Positions 56,087 to 64,000 of a DNA stretch of 64,000 nt are shown here, piece after piece. Source of the stretch: Fictibacillus sp. FJAT-27399 (lineage in GTDB: Bacteria; Bacillota; Bacilli; Bacillales; Fictibacillaceae); the NCBI RefSeq assembly GCF_001510655.1, contig NZ_LMVC01000001.1:947762-1011761 (forward strand), read 5' to 3'. Positions within the stretch are counted from its first letter, which is position 1; every line of letters begins with the position of its first letter. A model generated the notes under the pieces. That model was not told the origin of the DNA. It saw only the letters and a list, made by a program, of their open reading frames with translations, and did not search any database. The translations under genes and the position numbers were made by a program.

Positions 56087-56818
56087 ATGATAAATAAAAA
56101 CCCTGGAACTGCCTTGTATTACGTGATCAAAGAGAAACTCTTAGAGCTTATTAAAAATGAAACCTATCCGGTAGGCAGTCAGCTGCCCACGGAATCCGAA
56201 TTATGCCAGATGTTTGATGTTAGCCGAACAACCATCAGGCTGGCTTTGCAGCAGCTTGAGATTGACGGTAAAATTCATCGGGTCCAAGGAAAAGGGACCT
56301 TTGTATCCAAGCCTAAGATAAATGAGGCTCTCTCCCAGAGCATTAAGAGCTTTTCCGAACAAATGAAAGACGCCGGACTCGTTTCTTATTCAAAAGTGCT
56401 GACCTTAGATGTCATTCCGGCATATTTCTCTCTGGCTCAAGCTCTTGAGATTAAAGAAGATGACCCTGTCATCAAGCTGGTACGCTTGCGATATGGGGGA
56501 ACAGAACCTCTTCAGCATTCCACATCGTTCATCCCTTGGAAGATTGCTCCTAGCCTGATCCAGGAAGATTGTTCAGGTTCATTATTCCAATTGTTGAGAA
56601 CCAAATTTGAGGTTGATATCTACCGATCTATGGAATCAATTGAGCCTATCTTAACCAATCAAACAATGAGTGAATTACTAAACATTCCTGTAGGATCCCC
56701 TTCGTTTTTATTGGAGTCCATAACATATTCAACCAAACAATCCCCCATCGAACTCTCCTCTAGCATTGTCCGTGGAGATCGTTCAAAGTTTGTGATGGAA
56801 AGGTATTATGAAAAGTAA
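56087..56818 (+). CDS. GntR-family regulator with UTRA effector domain (HutC type)
   Basis: Regulator divergent from the GH4-iol operon, 243 residues from the ATG at 56087 (GGAGTGAG upstream; an earlier ATG at 56045 has no site). N-terminal winged helix: YPVGSQLPTESELCQMFDVS and TTIRLALQQLEIDGKIHRVQ, GKGTFVSKP. The UTRA domain follows (SQSIKSFSEQMKDAG, PVIKLVRLRYGGTEPLQHST). Effectors of this class are sugar phosphates; GlcN-6-P or an inositol glycoside phosphate would suit the operon, but that is inference. Confidence 0.92.
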   Translation: MINKNPGTALYYVIKEKLLELIKNETYPVGSQLPTESELCQMFDVSRTTIRLALQQLEIDGKIHRVQGKGTFVSKPKINEALSQSIKSFSEQMKDAGLVSYSKVLTLDVIPAYFSLAQALEIKEDDPVIKLVRLRYGGTEPLQHSTSFIPWKIAPSLIQEDCSGSLFQLLRTKFEVDIYRSMESIEPILTNQTMSELLNIPVGSPSFLLESITYSTKQSPIELSSSIVRGDRSKFVMERYYEK

Positions 56819-56882
56819 CCAAAAGTATATTTTTAATAGTGATTAAGGATTTCTTAATAATTTTACTCACACTGAAAGATAC

Positions 56883-56922
56883 AAAAGGCATGCAGACGAT
56901 ATTAAACGCCTGCATGCCTTTT
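56883..56922. terminator. Bidirectional intrinsic terminator
   Basis: AAAAGGCATGCAG and CTGCATGCCTTTT form a 13-bp stem with a 14-base loop, with A and T runs on the two sides, between the convergent regulator and amidohydrolase genes. Confidence 0.92.
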
Positions 56923-56923
56923 C

Positions 56924-58177
56924 TTATTTAACTAACATCATTCTTCTCATCGTCCGATATAGCAGCTCCGTCCCCTTCGCAAGATCCTCCGGTGCAGAAA
57001 ATTCCGCAGGATTATGGCTGATGCCGTCTTTGCAGCGGACAAAAATCATTCCGTAATCACACGCATAAGAGAGCATCAATGCATCATGGAAAGGCCCGCT
57101 CATGAGCTCTGGTGTTTCCAGTCCCATCTGTTTGCTTTCGTCGTGCATAATCTCCTTGATCCAGTCGGCACAATAACGCGGCTCACTGTTCGTATCTTCC
57201 TGAATCTCGTAGTTCAGCTGATACTTTTGACAGATCTCCTCAATTTCCTGCCGCAGCTGTTTCTCATATCGGTCACGGCGGTTTTGGTCAATGTCCCGCA
57301 GGTCGACGGTAAACGTTACTTCTTCAGCAATGATGTTTCTTGAATTCGGAAAGACCTGTACATGGCCGACCGTTCCAACCGTTGGTGCTCCCGGTTCCTG
57401 CTGGACGATCCGGTTGAGAGCGAGTGCGATTTCTGAAGCTCCCAGCATAGCGTCCTGCCGCATCCCCATAGGAACGGAACCCGCATGCCCGGCAAATCCC
57501 TTCAGCTTGACCGTCCACCATAAAGGGCCAGAGATGCCAGTTACAACTCCAATAGGAAGATTAGACTTATCCAGCACCGGGCCTTGCTCAATATGAAGCT
57601 CCAAGAAAGCATGGATGCTTCCCGGCTGATATTGTGATTCATGAAACTTGGCCGGATCACAGCCGAAATCACGCAAAGCCTGTTCTCTTGTAACTCCATC
57701 CTGGTCCTTACGCATTAAATCTCCTTCATCCAGCTTACCTAGTATACCCCTGGACCCAAACAAGCCTCGGTTAAACCTCCATCCTTCTTCATCACAAAAC
57801 GATACGACTTCGATCGGCCGGTCTGGTGTAATCCCCTGTTCCTTTAAGGTGGCTACAGCTTCAATGCCGGCAAGAACCCCAGCAGGCCCGTCAAAACGGC
57901 CTCCGTAAGGCTGAGAATCCAGATGTGAACCTATCATGAGCACCGGAGCCTTCCTATCCTTGCCTTCGATTCTGCCGATCAAGTTTCCAAAATGATCAAT
58001 CCTGACAGACATCCCTGCTTCTTCCATCCAAGTACTTACAAGTTTAAAGGCTTCCTTTTCCAAAGGTGAAAGGGCCGGCCTGCATACACCTGTTTCCCCG
58101 ATCTTTCCGATCTCGGCCAACTCTTGCAAATTGGCATTCAGCCGTTCACTATTGATCTGAATCTGTTCAACTTTCAA
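56924..58177 (-). CDS. N-carbamoyl-L-amino-acid / ureidopropionate amidohydrolase, M20 family
   Basis: Zn- or Mn-dependent amidohydrolase of the HyuC/AmaB type, about 417 residues. Metal motifs: MIGSHLDSQPYGGRFDGPAG, SFCDEEGWRF (the catalytic EE-like pair), HIEQGPVLD and MSGPFHDALMLS. The ATG at 58183 touches GGAGG, so the TTG at 58177 with six-base spacing is preferred. It closes the pyrimidine/hydantoin operon. Substrate could be N-carbamoyl-beta-alanine or N-carbamoyl amino acids; its coexistence with a nitrilase-type enzyme suggests divided roles. Confidence 0.87.
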   Translation of the reverse strand: MKVEQIQINSERLNANLQELAEIGKIGETGVCRPALSPLEKEAFKLVSTWMEEAGMSVRIDHFGNLIGRIEGKDRKAPVLMIGSHLDSQPYGGRFDGPAGVLAGIEAVATLKEQGITPDRPIEVVSFCDEEGWRFNRGLFGSRGILGKLDEGDLMRKDQDGVTREQALRDFGCDPAKFHESQYQPGSIHAFLELHIEQGPVLDKSNLPIGVVTGISGPLWWTVKLKGFAGHAGSVPMGMRQDAMLGASEIALALNRIVQQEPGAPTVGTVGHVQVFPNSRNIIAEEVTFTVDLRDIDQNRRDRYEKQLRQEIEEICQKYQLNYEIQEDTNSEPRYCADWIKEIMHDESKQMGLETPELMSGPFHDALMLSYACDYGMIFVRCKDGISHNPAEFSAPEDLAKGTELLYRTMRRMMLVK

Positions 58178-58241
58178 AGTCATTCCTCCTTTTTCAACGT
58201 ACAAAAAGGCTGCTGCAATAACTCAACAACCTCTTTGTCTA

Positions 58242-58475
58242 TTATTCTGCCGGTGTAAGATTTTTTTGCTGATGAAACATGATAGACGAAAAATACTTTC
58301 TGGCATCTGCCGTTTGAATAAGAAGAACTTCCCTTTCTTGATTCGTAGTACCTACACGTTCAAACTCTACTGCGGCACCATCAAGATTCTCTGACACTCT
58401 CGTAATCTGATATCCCTGATACAGGAGAAAATCTATTTTTTCCTTTTCCTCGAAATATTCCTGTGATGCTGACAT
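58242..58475 (-). CDS. Small conserved-looking protein of unknown function in the pyrimidine operon
   Basis: A 77-residue cytoplasmic protein with a strong ribosome site (AAAGGAGG). It has no Cys pair, signal or membrane segment; the middle part alternates strands (YQGYQITRVSENLDGAAVEFE, then REVLLIQTADARKYF). I do not recognise the family. It is placed between dihydropyrimidinase and the amidohydrolase with short gaps, so it should be co-transcribed. An accessory or regulatory subunit is possible. Confidence 0.7.
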   Translation of the reverse strand: MSASQEYFEEKEKIDFLLYQGYQITRVSENLDGAAVEFERVGTTNQEREVLLIQTADARKYFSSIMFHQQKNLTPAE

Positions 58476-58509
58476 ACCCCATCCTCCTTTTCAAGAGTGT
58501 GACTACCGA

Positions 58510-59925
58510 TTATTTGGAAAGCGCCGCCAGCTGTTTCTGCCCTTCGGCATTGAACCGTTTTCTTTTAATATAACGGCCTTTTCCCAATTCGCCGACAAAC
58601 GTTTTATCTTTAATAACAAACTCGCCTCTGGATAAAACAGATACCGGCTCACCAGTGATCTTCATTCCTTCAAACGCGTTATAGTCAACGGCCATGTGAT
58701 GCGTTTGCGCAGAAATAGTTCGTTCCTTTGCCGGATCAAAGATAACAAGGTCTGCATCACTGCCAACAGCGATCGTTCCTTTTTCAGGAAACAAACCAAA
58801 CAGTTTTGCTGATCGGGTAGAAACAATGTCAACAAACTGGTTGAGTGTGATTCGGCCTTTTTTTACTCCCTCTGAAAAAAGGACAGAAAACCGGTCTTCG
58901 ATGAACGGACCGCCGTTAGGTATCTTGGTGAAATCTCCCTTGCCAAGATCTTTCTGTCCGTTAAAATCAAACGAACATTGATCCGAACCCAGCGTCTGAA
59001 GCTGGCCGCTTTTTAAAGCATTCCATAACGGTTCCTGATGTTTCTTTTCCCGAAGCGGCGGGGACCAGACATATTTGGCTCCTTCAAAATCAGGCCTTTC
59101 CATTTCGGATTGATCAAGCACTAGGTATTGAGGGCATGTTTCTCCATAAACCTGGTAGCCTTTGCTTCTTGCTTCTGCAATTTTTTCGGCTGCTTCCTGA
59201 CAGGATACATGAACCACGTACAGCTGAGAATCAGCCAGCCCTGTCATCATGCAGGCACGGCCAGTTGCTTCCCCTTCCAGTTCCGGTGGCCTCGTCAATC
59301 CATGATAGATGGGATCCGTCTTCCCTTCTTCGAGCGCTTTTTTAGTCAGAAAATCAATGACATCCCCGTTTTCAGCATGTACCATAACAAGGGCTCCCTG
59401 TTCTTTTGCCATAACCAGCGTCTTAAACAAGGTTTCATCATCTGCCTGAAGCACGTTCTTATACGCCATAAATACTTTAAATGAAGTGATGCCTTCTTCC
59501 TCTATTACCTGCGGAATCTCCTTCATTACCTCTTCGTTTATTTCCCCAATCATAAGGTGGAACGAATAATCGATGACGGCTTTATCCTTTGATTTGTTAT
59601 GCCACATTTCGATGGAATTCTTCAGTGAAACCCCTTTGTCAGTTAAGCAGAAATCGATAACCGTCGTCGTTCCTCCGAAGGCTGCAGCAATCGTACCGGT
59701 CTCAAAATCATCTCTGCTTACCGTACCGCCAAACGGCATCTCCAGATGGGTATGGGGATCGATGCCTCCCGGAAAGATATAGCATCCTTCAGCATCGATC
59801 ACCTCCATGCCTTCACTTGGAAGGTTCTTTGCGATCATTGCTATCTTCCCGTTTTCAACGACAACATCTGCCACAAACGTATCAGATGCGGTTACGATTG
59901 TACCGTTTTTTATCACTTTTTTCAT
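58510..59925 (-). CDS. hydA: Dihydropyrimidinase / D-hydantoinase
   Basis: Hydrolyses dihydrouracil or dihydrothymine (and hydantoins) to N-carbamoyl-beta-amino acids. Amidohydrolase motifs: GGIDPHTHLEMPFGG with the metal His pair, SFKVFMAYKN with the carbamylated Lys, VMVHAENGD and VVHVSCQEA with metal His residues, and SDQCSFDF with the metal Asp. Length of 471 is normal. It overlaps the preA stop by four bases (ATGA) with GGGAGG upstream. Confidence 0.93.
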   Translation of the reverse strand: MKKVIKNGTIVTASDTFVADVVVENGKIAMIAKNLPSEGMEVIDAEGCYIFPGGIDPHTHLEMPFGGTVSRDDFETGTIAAAFGGTTTVIDFCLTDKGVSLKNSIEMWHNKSKDKAVIDYSFHLMIGEINEEVMKEIPQVIEEEGITSFKVFMAYKNVLQADDETLFKTLVMAKEQGALVMVHAENGDVIDFLTKKALEEGKTDPIYHGLTRPPELEGEATGRACMMTGLADSQLYVVHVSCQEAAEKIAEARSKGYQVYGETCPQYLVLDQSEMERPDFEGAKYVWSPPLREKKHQEPLWNALKSGQLQTLGSDQCSFDFNGQKDLGKGDFTKIPNGGPFIEDRFSVLFSEGVKKGRITLNQFVDIVSTRSAKLFGLFPEKGTIAVGSDADLVIFDPAKERTISAQTHHMAVDYNAFEGMKITGEPVSVLSRGEFVIKDKTFVGELGKGRYIKRKRFNAEGQKQLAALSK

Positions 59926-61208
59926 TTTGCTGCCTCCCGTTCATTATCTTTGTATCCAGCCAAAACCGTCTGGCGTTCGTTCCAAGTCATCGGAGGCTGC
60001 TCATGAGGAAGTTCAATCATGTCGATCGCACCTTCTTCAGGACATACAATCGAACAGAGGTTACAGCCTACACAGTCATCTTCTCGGACTTCCAAATATT
60101 TTTGCCCGTTAGGATCTGTAAGCATATCAATGCATTGATGAGAAGTATCTTCACATGCAATATGGCATTTGTTGCAATTGATGCAGACATCATTGTTGAT
60201 GCGGGCGACAATCCTGTAGTTTAGATCCAGGTTGCCCCAGTCAGAATAACGTTCCACTGATTTTCCGATAATCTCCTGAACCGATGAGATTCCTTTGTCA
60301 TCTAAGTAGTTGCTTAAGCCATCAATCATATCCTCTACAATGCTGAAGCCGTGATGCATGGCTGCTGTACAGACTTGTACGCCTCCTGCCCCCATCAGCA
60401 TAAATTCCACTGCATCCCGCCATGTTGATATCCCGCCGATTCCTGAGATCGGCACATTGATGAAAGGATTTCTTGCACATTCGGCCACCATGTTCAAGGC
60501 GATCGGTTTAACCGCAGGTCCGCAATAGCCTCCATGTGCTCCCTTGCCTGCAACATGAGGAATCGTATTCCAGGTGTCGATGTCTACACCGGCTAAACTG
60601 TTGATCGTATTGATCATACTGATTGCGTCCGCTCCGCCTTGAACGGCTGCTTTAGCGGTAACCGTAATATCCGTGATGTTTGGTGTCAGTTTCACAATGA
60701 CAGGCGTTCTCGCAGCTTCCTTCGCCCACATCGTCTGTGCCTGGACCAGATCAGGCTGCTGTCCTGAAGCTGCACCCATTCCACGTTCAGCCATACCATG
60801 AGGACAGCCGAAATTCAGTTCCAGTCCATCAACGCCCACATCCTCTACCCGCTTGACGATTTCGTGCCATTTTTCCCTTTTCGGTTCTACCATTAAAGAG
60901 GCGATAATGGCATGGTTCGGAAACCTTTTCTTCGTTTCATAGATTTCCTTAAGGTTTACTTCGAGGGGGCGGTCTGTGATCAGTTCTATATTATTGAATC
61001 CTGCTACTTTTTTCCCGTTAAAACTAACAGCTGCAAAACGGGCGGTTGTATTGATGATTGGTTCACCCAGCGTTTTCCATACTGCTCCTCCCCAGCCAGC
61101 TTCAAAAGCACGCTGAACCTGATACCCCGAATTGGTTGGCGGTGCAGAGGCCAGCCAAAATGGATTTGGTGATTCAATTCCTGCAAGGTTAATACGCAAA
61201 TCTGCCAT
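59922..61208 (-). CDS. preA: NAD-dependent dihydropyrimidine dehydrogenase, subunit PreA
   Basis: FMN-containing subunit reducing uracil or thymine, 428 residues. The dihydroorotate-dehydrogenase-like barrel contains LELNFGCPHGMAERGMG and GGADAISMINTIN; the C-terminus has two 4Fe-4S clusters, CINCNKCHIACEDTS and CVGCNLCSIVCPEEG. It pairs with PreT encoded just upstream. TTAGGAGGG precedes the ATG. It starts the preA-hydA overlap, supporting stoichiometric expression. Confidence 0.95.
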   Translation of the reverse strand: MADLRINLAGIESPNPFWLASAPPTNSGYQVQRAFEAGWGGAVWKTLGEPIINTTARFAAVSFNGKKVAGFNNIELITDRPLEVNLKEIYETKKRFPNHAIIASLMVEPKREKWHEIVKRVEDVGVDGLELNFGCPHGMAERGMGAASGQQPDLVQAQTMWAKEAARTPVIVKLTPNITDITVTAKAAVQGGADAISMINTINSLAGVDIDTWNTIPHVAGKGAHGGYCGPAVKPIALNMVAECARNPFINVPISGIGGISTWRDAVEFMLMGAGGVQVCTAAMHHGFSIVEDMIDGLSNYLDDKGISSVQEIIGKSVERYSDWGNLDLNYRIVARINNDVCINCNKCHIACEDTSHQCIDMLTDPNGQKYLEVREDDCVGCNLCSIVCPEEGAIDMIELPHEQPPMTWNERQTVLAGYKDNEREAAK

Positions 61209-61248
61209 ATAAAGACCCTCCTAAGTGATTTGATTGAAAAACAAATGG

Positions 61249-62622
61249 TTACGCGGTCTCAATTATGGAATTCTTTAACGTCTGATGAATCGCATAAGCT
61301 GCTCTTTTCCCTTGCTGTGCGGCTGTAACGACCATCGCTTCTCCCTGCCCGTCACCAAAAATAACATCACCAGCAGCAAACACTTTTTCATTGGAAGTTT
61401 GATAGGTTTCAAGGTTGACCTTAACCGTTCCCCACTGATGTTCGAGCCCAAAGGATTCAATCAGATTGGTATACCTTGTCTGCCCGATCGCCTTAATGAC
61501 TGCGTCCACCTCCAGAATAAATTCAGATCCTTCGACCGGAACCGGCCTTCTTCGCCCGTCTGTTCCTGGCTCGCCAAGCTGCATGCGGATGCATTCCAGC
61601 TGCTTCACCTTGCCTTTTTCATCTCCAATGATTCGTTTTGGAGCGGTCAGCCACCGAAATTCCACATTATCCTGTTTTGCGAATTCAAACTCAAAATCGT
61701 ATGCGGTCATTTCCTCCTGAGTCCGGCGGTAAAGGATTTTTACATTCTCCGCTCCCAAGCGAATGGAACACGTTGCCGCATCAATAGCTGTGTTGCCTGC
61801 CCCGATGACGGCTATCCTTTTGCCGATGTAAGCTTCAGAAAGTTCTTTTGTTTTAGTGTCTTCCACAAACTGAATAGCATCGTGGACACCGTCAAGATTT
61901 TCTCCTTCAATTCGGAGCATCGGTACCTTCGACATTCCCACAGCAAGTACTACAGCATCATATTCAGTAAGAACATCTGCTGCCTGAACATCTCTTCCGA
62001 TCATCGTATTCGTTTTTATTTCTACACCGAGTTTTTCAACTTGCTGTACTTCCCATAATGAAACTTTTTGCGGCAGGCGGAACGAGACGATGCCATACGT
62101 ATTTAACCCTCCAGCCTGTTCTTTTGCTTCAAAAATAGTGACTTCATAGCCGAGCAGAGCAAGCTCTCGGGCTGATGACAAACCTGCAGGCCCGCCGCCG
62201 ATCACAGCAACTTTTAAGCCGTTTTTCTCACCAGCCTTAAACAATGTCTGTTCGTTCTTGATCGCCCAATCTGTGGCATAGCGCTGAAGATCACCGATCA
62301 TGATGGGTTTAGTGGAGTCGTTGAGTACACATGCTCCTTCACAGAGCTCCTCGGTCGGACAAACCCTTGCACAGCTTGCTCCTACAGGGTTCGATTCCAT
62401 GATGATCCTTGCTGAACCCTTTAAGTTCCCAGATGCGATCTTTTTAATAAATGACGGGATGTTGATCCCGGTCGGACAGGCTTGAATGCATGGAGCATCA
62501 TAACAATACAGGCACCTGTTTGATTCGTCCCTGGCTTCCGCTTGAGTCAATCCTGACCTTACCTCGTCAAAGTTTCGCTGAAGTTCTTGCAGTGAAATAA
62601 ACGCTTGGCTTCCGTTACTCAT
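61249..62622 (-). CDS. preT: NAD(P)-dependent dihydropyrimidine dehydrogenase, subunit PreT
   Basis: FAD- and FeS-containing electron-input subunit, 457 residues, related to the small subunit of glutamate synthase. N-terminal cluster motif CLYCYDAPCIQACPTGINIP and SCARVCPTEELCEGACV; FAD site VAVIGGGPAGLSSARELALLG; NAD(P) site IAVIGAGNTAIDAATCSIRLG; closing FAD motif VFAAGDVIFGDG. It passes electrons to PreA. GAGGGGGC precedes the ATG. Confidence 0.95.
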   Translation of the reverse strand: MSNGSQAFISLQELQRNFDEVRSGLTQAEARDESNRCLYCYDAPCIQACPTGINIPSFIKKIASGNLKGSARIIMESNPVGASCARVCPTEELCEGACVLNDSTKPIMIGDLQRYATDWAIKNEQTLFKAGEKNGLKVAVIGGGPAGLSSARELALLGYEVTIFEAKEQAGGLNTYGIVSFRLPQKVSLWEVQQVEKLGVEIKTNTMIGRDVQAADVLTEYDAVVLAVGMSKVPMLRIEGENLDGVHDAIQFVEDTKTKELSEAYIGKRIAVIGAGNTAIDAATCSIRLGAENVKILYRRTQEEMTAYDFEFEFAKQDNVEFRWLTAPKRIIGDEKGKVKQLECIRMQLGEPGTDGRRRPVPVEGSEFILEVDAVIKAIGQTRYTNLIESFGLEHQWGTVKVNLETYQTSNEKVFAAGDVIFGDGQGEAMVVTAAQQGKRAAYAIHQTLKNSIIETA

Positions 62623-62649
62623 TTTGTATGCCCCCTCTATTCTTTGGAA

Positions 62650-63540
62650 TTAAGGCAAAAGCGTGGTCATTTCCTGATAGGTTTCAGGACGTCGGTCTCT
62701 AAAGAACTGCCAGGTATTTCTTACTTCGCGGATCAATTCCTTGTCCATCTCACCAATGACCACTTCATCCTGATCACGGCTGCCCATGGCTACAAAATTC
62801 CCACGCGGATCGCAAAGGTATGATTGACCGTAAAACTCCCCAAGGTTCCATGGACCTTCCGTTCCTACACGGTTGATCGCTCCGATATAATATCCGTTGG
62901 CAACCGCATGAGCCGGCTGTTCGAGCTTCCATAAGTATTCCGAAAGGCCAGCGACCGTGGCAGAAGGGTTAAACACGATTTCAGCACCGTTTAACCCTAG
63001 AAGTCTAGCTCCCTCCGGAAAATGGCGGTCGTAGCATATATAAACCCCTACCTTGGCAAACGCCGTGTCAAAAACCGGGTATCCCAGATTACCGGGCTTA
63101 AAGTAATATTTCTCCCAGAAACCGTTGCCTTCATGGCCAACGTTCACTTGTGGAATATGATGTTTTCGGTACTTGCCAAGGTAGGAGCCGTCTGCATCAA
63201 TCACTGCAGCTGTATTGTAATAGGTTGCAATCCCTTCTCTTTCATAGATTGGAAGCACAATCACGGTGCCCAATTCACGGGCCAATGCCTGAAATCTGCT
63301 GGTAGTCGGGCCGTTCGGAATTTCTTCCGCCGCATCATACCATTTGGCATTTTGTTCCGTACAAAAATAAGGACCATAAAAAATCTCCTGTAAACAGATG
63401 ATTTGAGCTCCTTTTTCTGCTGCTTCCCTTACGAGTTTGATATGCTTTTCAATCGCCTGTTCCTTGTGAACCGACACGGATTCATTGCCATCTGCTTCAT
63501 TGGAAGCTTGAATGAGACCAATCTTAACCATGTTTGACAT
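62650..63540 (-). CDS. Nitrilase-family beta-ureidopropionase (N-carbamoyl-beta-alanine amidohydrolase)
   Basis: Releases beta-alanine, CO2 and ammonia from N-carbamoyl-beta-alanine. The catalytic Glu-Lys-Cys set is visible: IICLQEIFYGPYFCTEQ (Glu), KYRKHHIPQ (Lys) and GVYICYDRHFPEGARLLGL (Cys). The second of two adjacent ATGs (63540) fits GGGGAG spacing best; the longer frame to 63648 is unsupported. About 296 residues, normal. First gene of the operon, so this may be the main pyrimidine-pathway enzyme. Confidence 0.9.
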   Translation of the reverse strand: MSNMVKIGLIQASNEADGNESVSVHKEQAIEKHIKLVREAAEKGAQIICLQEIFYGPYFCTEQNAKWYDAAEEIPNGPTTSRFQALARELGTVIVLPIYEREGIATYYNTAAVIDADGSYLGKYRKHHIPQVNVGHEGNGFWEKYYFKPGNLGYPVFDTAFAKVGVYICYDRHFPEGARLLGLNGAEIVFNPSATVAGLSEYLWKLEQPAHAVANGYYIGAINRVGTEGPWNLGEFYGQSYLCDPRGNFVAMGSRDQDEVVIGEMDKELIREVRNTWQFFRDRRPETYQEMTTLLP

Positions 63541-63905
63541 CATATCTCCCCTTTTATTTAATTGGTTAAAGTATCTAAAAAACAATAAGATGGATGTTGA
63601 ACAACAATGAGGCATGAAACAGATTTTCATGTTAGCGGAAGGGTACAATGGTCTTACGTAATAACATTCTCCATGAACACTATGTAATCATTCTAAAATT
63701 CTGAATATTTTTACTATACATGCTTTCAAACAAATTTTCATTATACATTCCGTCAAATGTTGGAGCTGCTTTTCGTTACACTATGTTAAATTCACCTTTG
63801 AAGGAAACACCATGGCTCCTTTAGCTGGGAGCCATGATGAAAATTTAAGGCTCATTTCTAAAAGATTGTTGCTTTGGGAACATTTTTGTAAAGAGCTTCA
63901 GTGAC
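63541..63905. other. Upstream region of the pyrimidine operon
   Basis: No open frame. It should contain the operon promoter but no convincing -35/-10 pair was found. CATGGCTCC and GGAGCCATG (63811-63836) form a nine-base stem with loop TTTAGCTG; there is no T-run, so it is not a clear terminator and might be an operator or an RNA hairpin. Confidence 0.5.
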
Positions 63906-64000
63906 AAGTTGATTGGAGTGGAAGGTGCGAGACTCCTCGAAAATGAATTTCACATTTTCTTCGTGCGATATAACGCTGCCGAAGCCTTCCTTGTCCTGCG
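63906..64000 (-). repeat. Inverted partial copy of the 32-kb repeat
   Basis: The reverse complement aligns without gaps to 32225-32319 with about five differences in 95 bases by hand count. It contains AAGTTGATTGGAGTGGAAGG and CGAGACTCCTCGAAAATG. The copy runs off the window. Flanks left of 63906 do not match the first copy. Confidence 0.85.

Noticed and set aside
61285..62058. Long plus-strand open frame of 257 codons opposite preT
   Set aside because: It is an antisense shadow of the well-supported preT gene, with no ribosome site and no recognisable domain.
63811..63836. Terminator before the pyrimidine operon
   Set aside because: Stem of nine pairs but no T-run on either side.

Overview
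The window reads as chromosome from a low-GC Gram-positive bacterium of the order Bacillales, most likely a Bacillaceae soil or plant-associated species. Signs are the strong GGAGG-type ribosome sites, tight operons with overlapping stop and start codons, lipoprotein sugar-binding proteins with sugar ABC permeases that lack their own ATPase, a SwrC-like RND pump, partial iol genes, and a Bacillaceae-type intergenic repeat. No rRNA, tRNA, CRISPR array, transposase gene or phage gene was seen. The species cannot be named from sequence reading alone.

Layout. 1-13.8 kb: an amino-sugar-like module of unknown substrate. It holds an ABC importer (permease cut by the window edge, plus lipoprotein), a cytoplasmic GH20 hexosaminidase, two DegT/StrS-type PLP aminotransferases, a deacetylase-like protein, a Gfo/Idh/MocA oxidoreductase, a GGDEF-like/winged-helix regulator, an enolase-superfamily enzyme and a secreted TIM-barrel-like protein. 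A 21-bp element, AGAC-N7-AGAC(T/G)TGTCT, occurs in three promoter regions of this module and overlaps the -35 box in two of them. 13.9-20 kb: a six-gene nag operon (ceramidase-like hydrolase, nagB, nagA, SIS protein, ROK regulator, CE7-type esterase). 20-25.4 kb: a poorly conserved stretch with three gene remnants, a phytase-like secreted protein and a 15-repeat WG protein. 25.7-31.8 kb: a YncE/phosphatase fusion protein and an RND pump. 32-38.9 kb: a MITE-like repeat abutting a nonsense-mutated gene, then an alpha-galactoside module (LacI regulator, importer, GH4 alpha-galactosidase) with a candidate small structured RNA between regulator and importer. 39-41 kb: a DinB-like protein and a secreted Ig-like protein.

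41-56 kb: thirteen co-directional genes run pfkB, GH4, SIS, importer (three genes), BadF-type kinase, GH4, iolB, iolC, iolD, iolE, iolG, with a divergent GntR/UTRA regulator. The gene content suggests import, phosphorylation and GH4 cleavage of a glycosyl-inositol, with the released inositol handled by the iol enzymes; iolA and iolJ are not in the window. 57-63.6 kb: a reductive pyrimidine (or hydantoin) catabolic operon, read as nitrilase-type ureidopropionase, preT, preA, dihydropyrimidinase, a 77-residue unknown and an M20-type N-carbamoyl amidohydrolase. The last 95 bases are an inverted copy of part of the repeat at 32.2 kb.

Overall this is a catabolic stretch of sugar, amino-sugar, inositol and pyrimidine modules, each largely with its own regulator. 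The strongest leads for undescribed biology are the 21-bp regulon with its paired aminotransferases, the GH4-iol operon, and the candidate RNA at 34.2-34.3 kb. All family names rest on motif reading; no database search was run.
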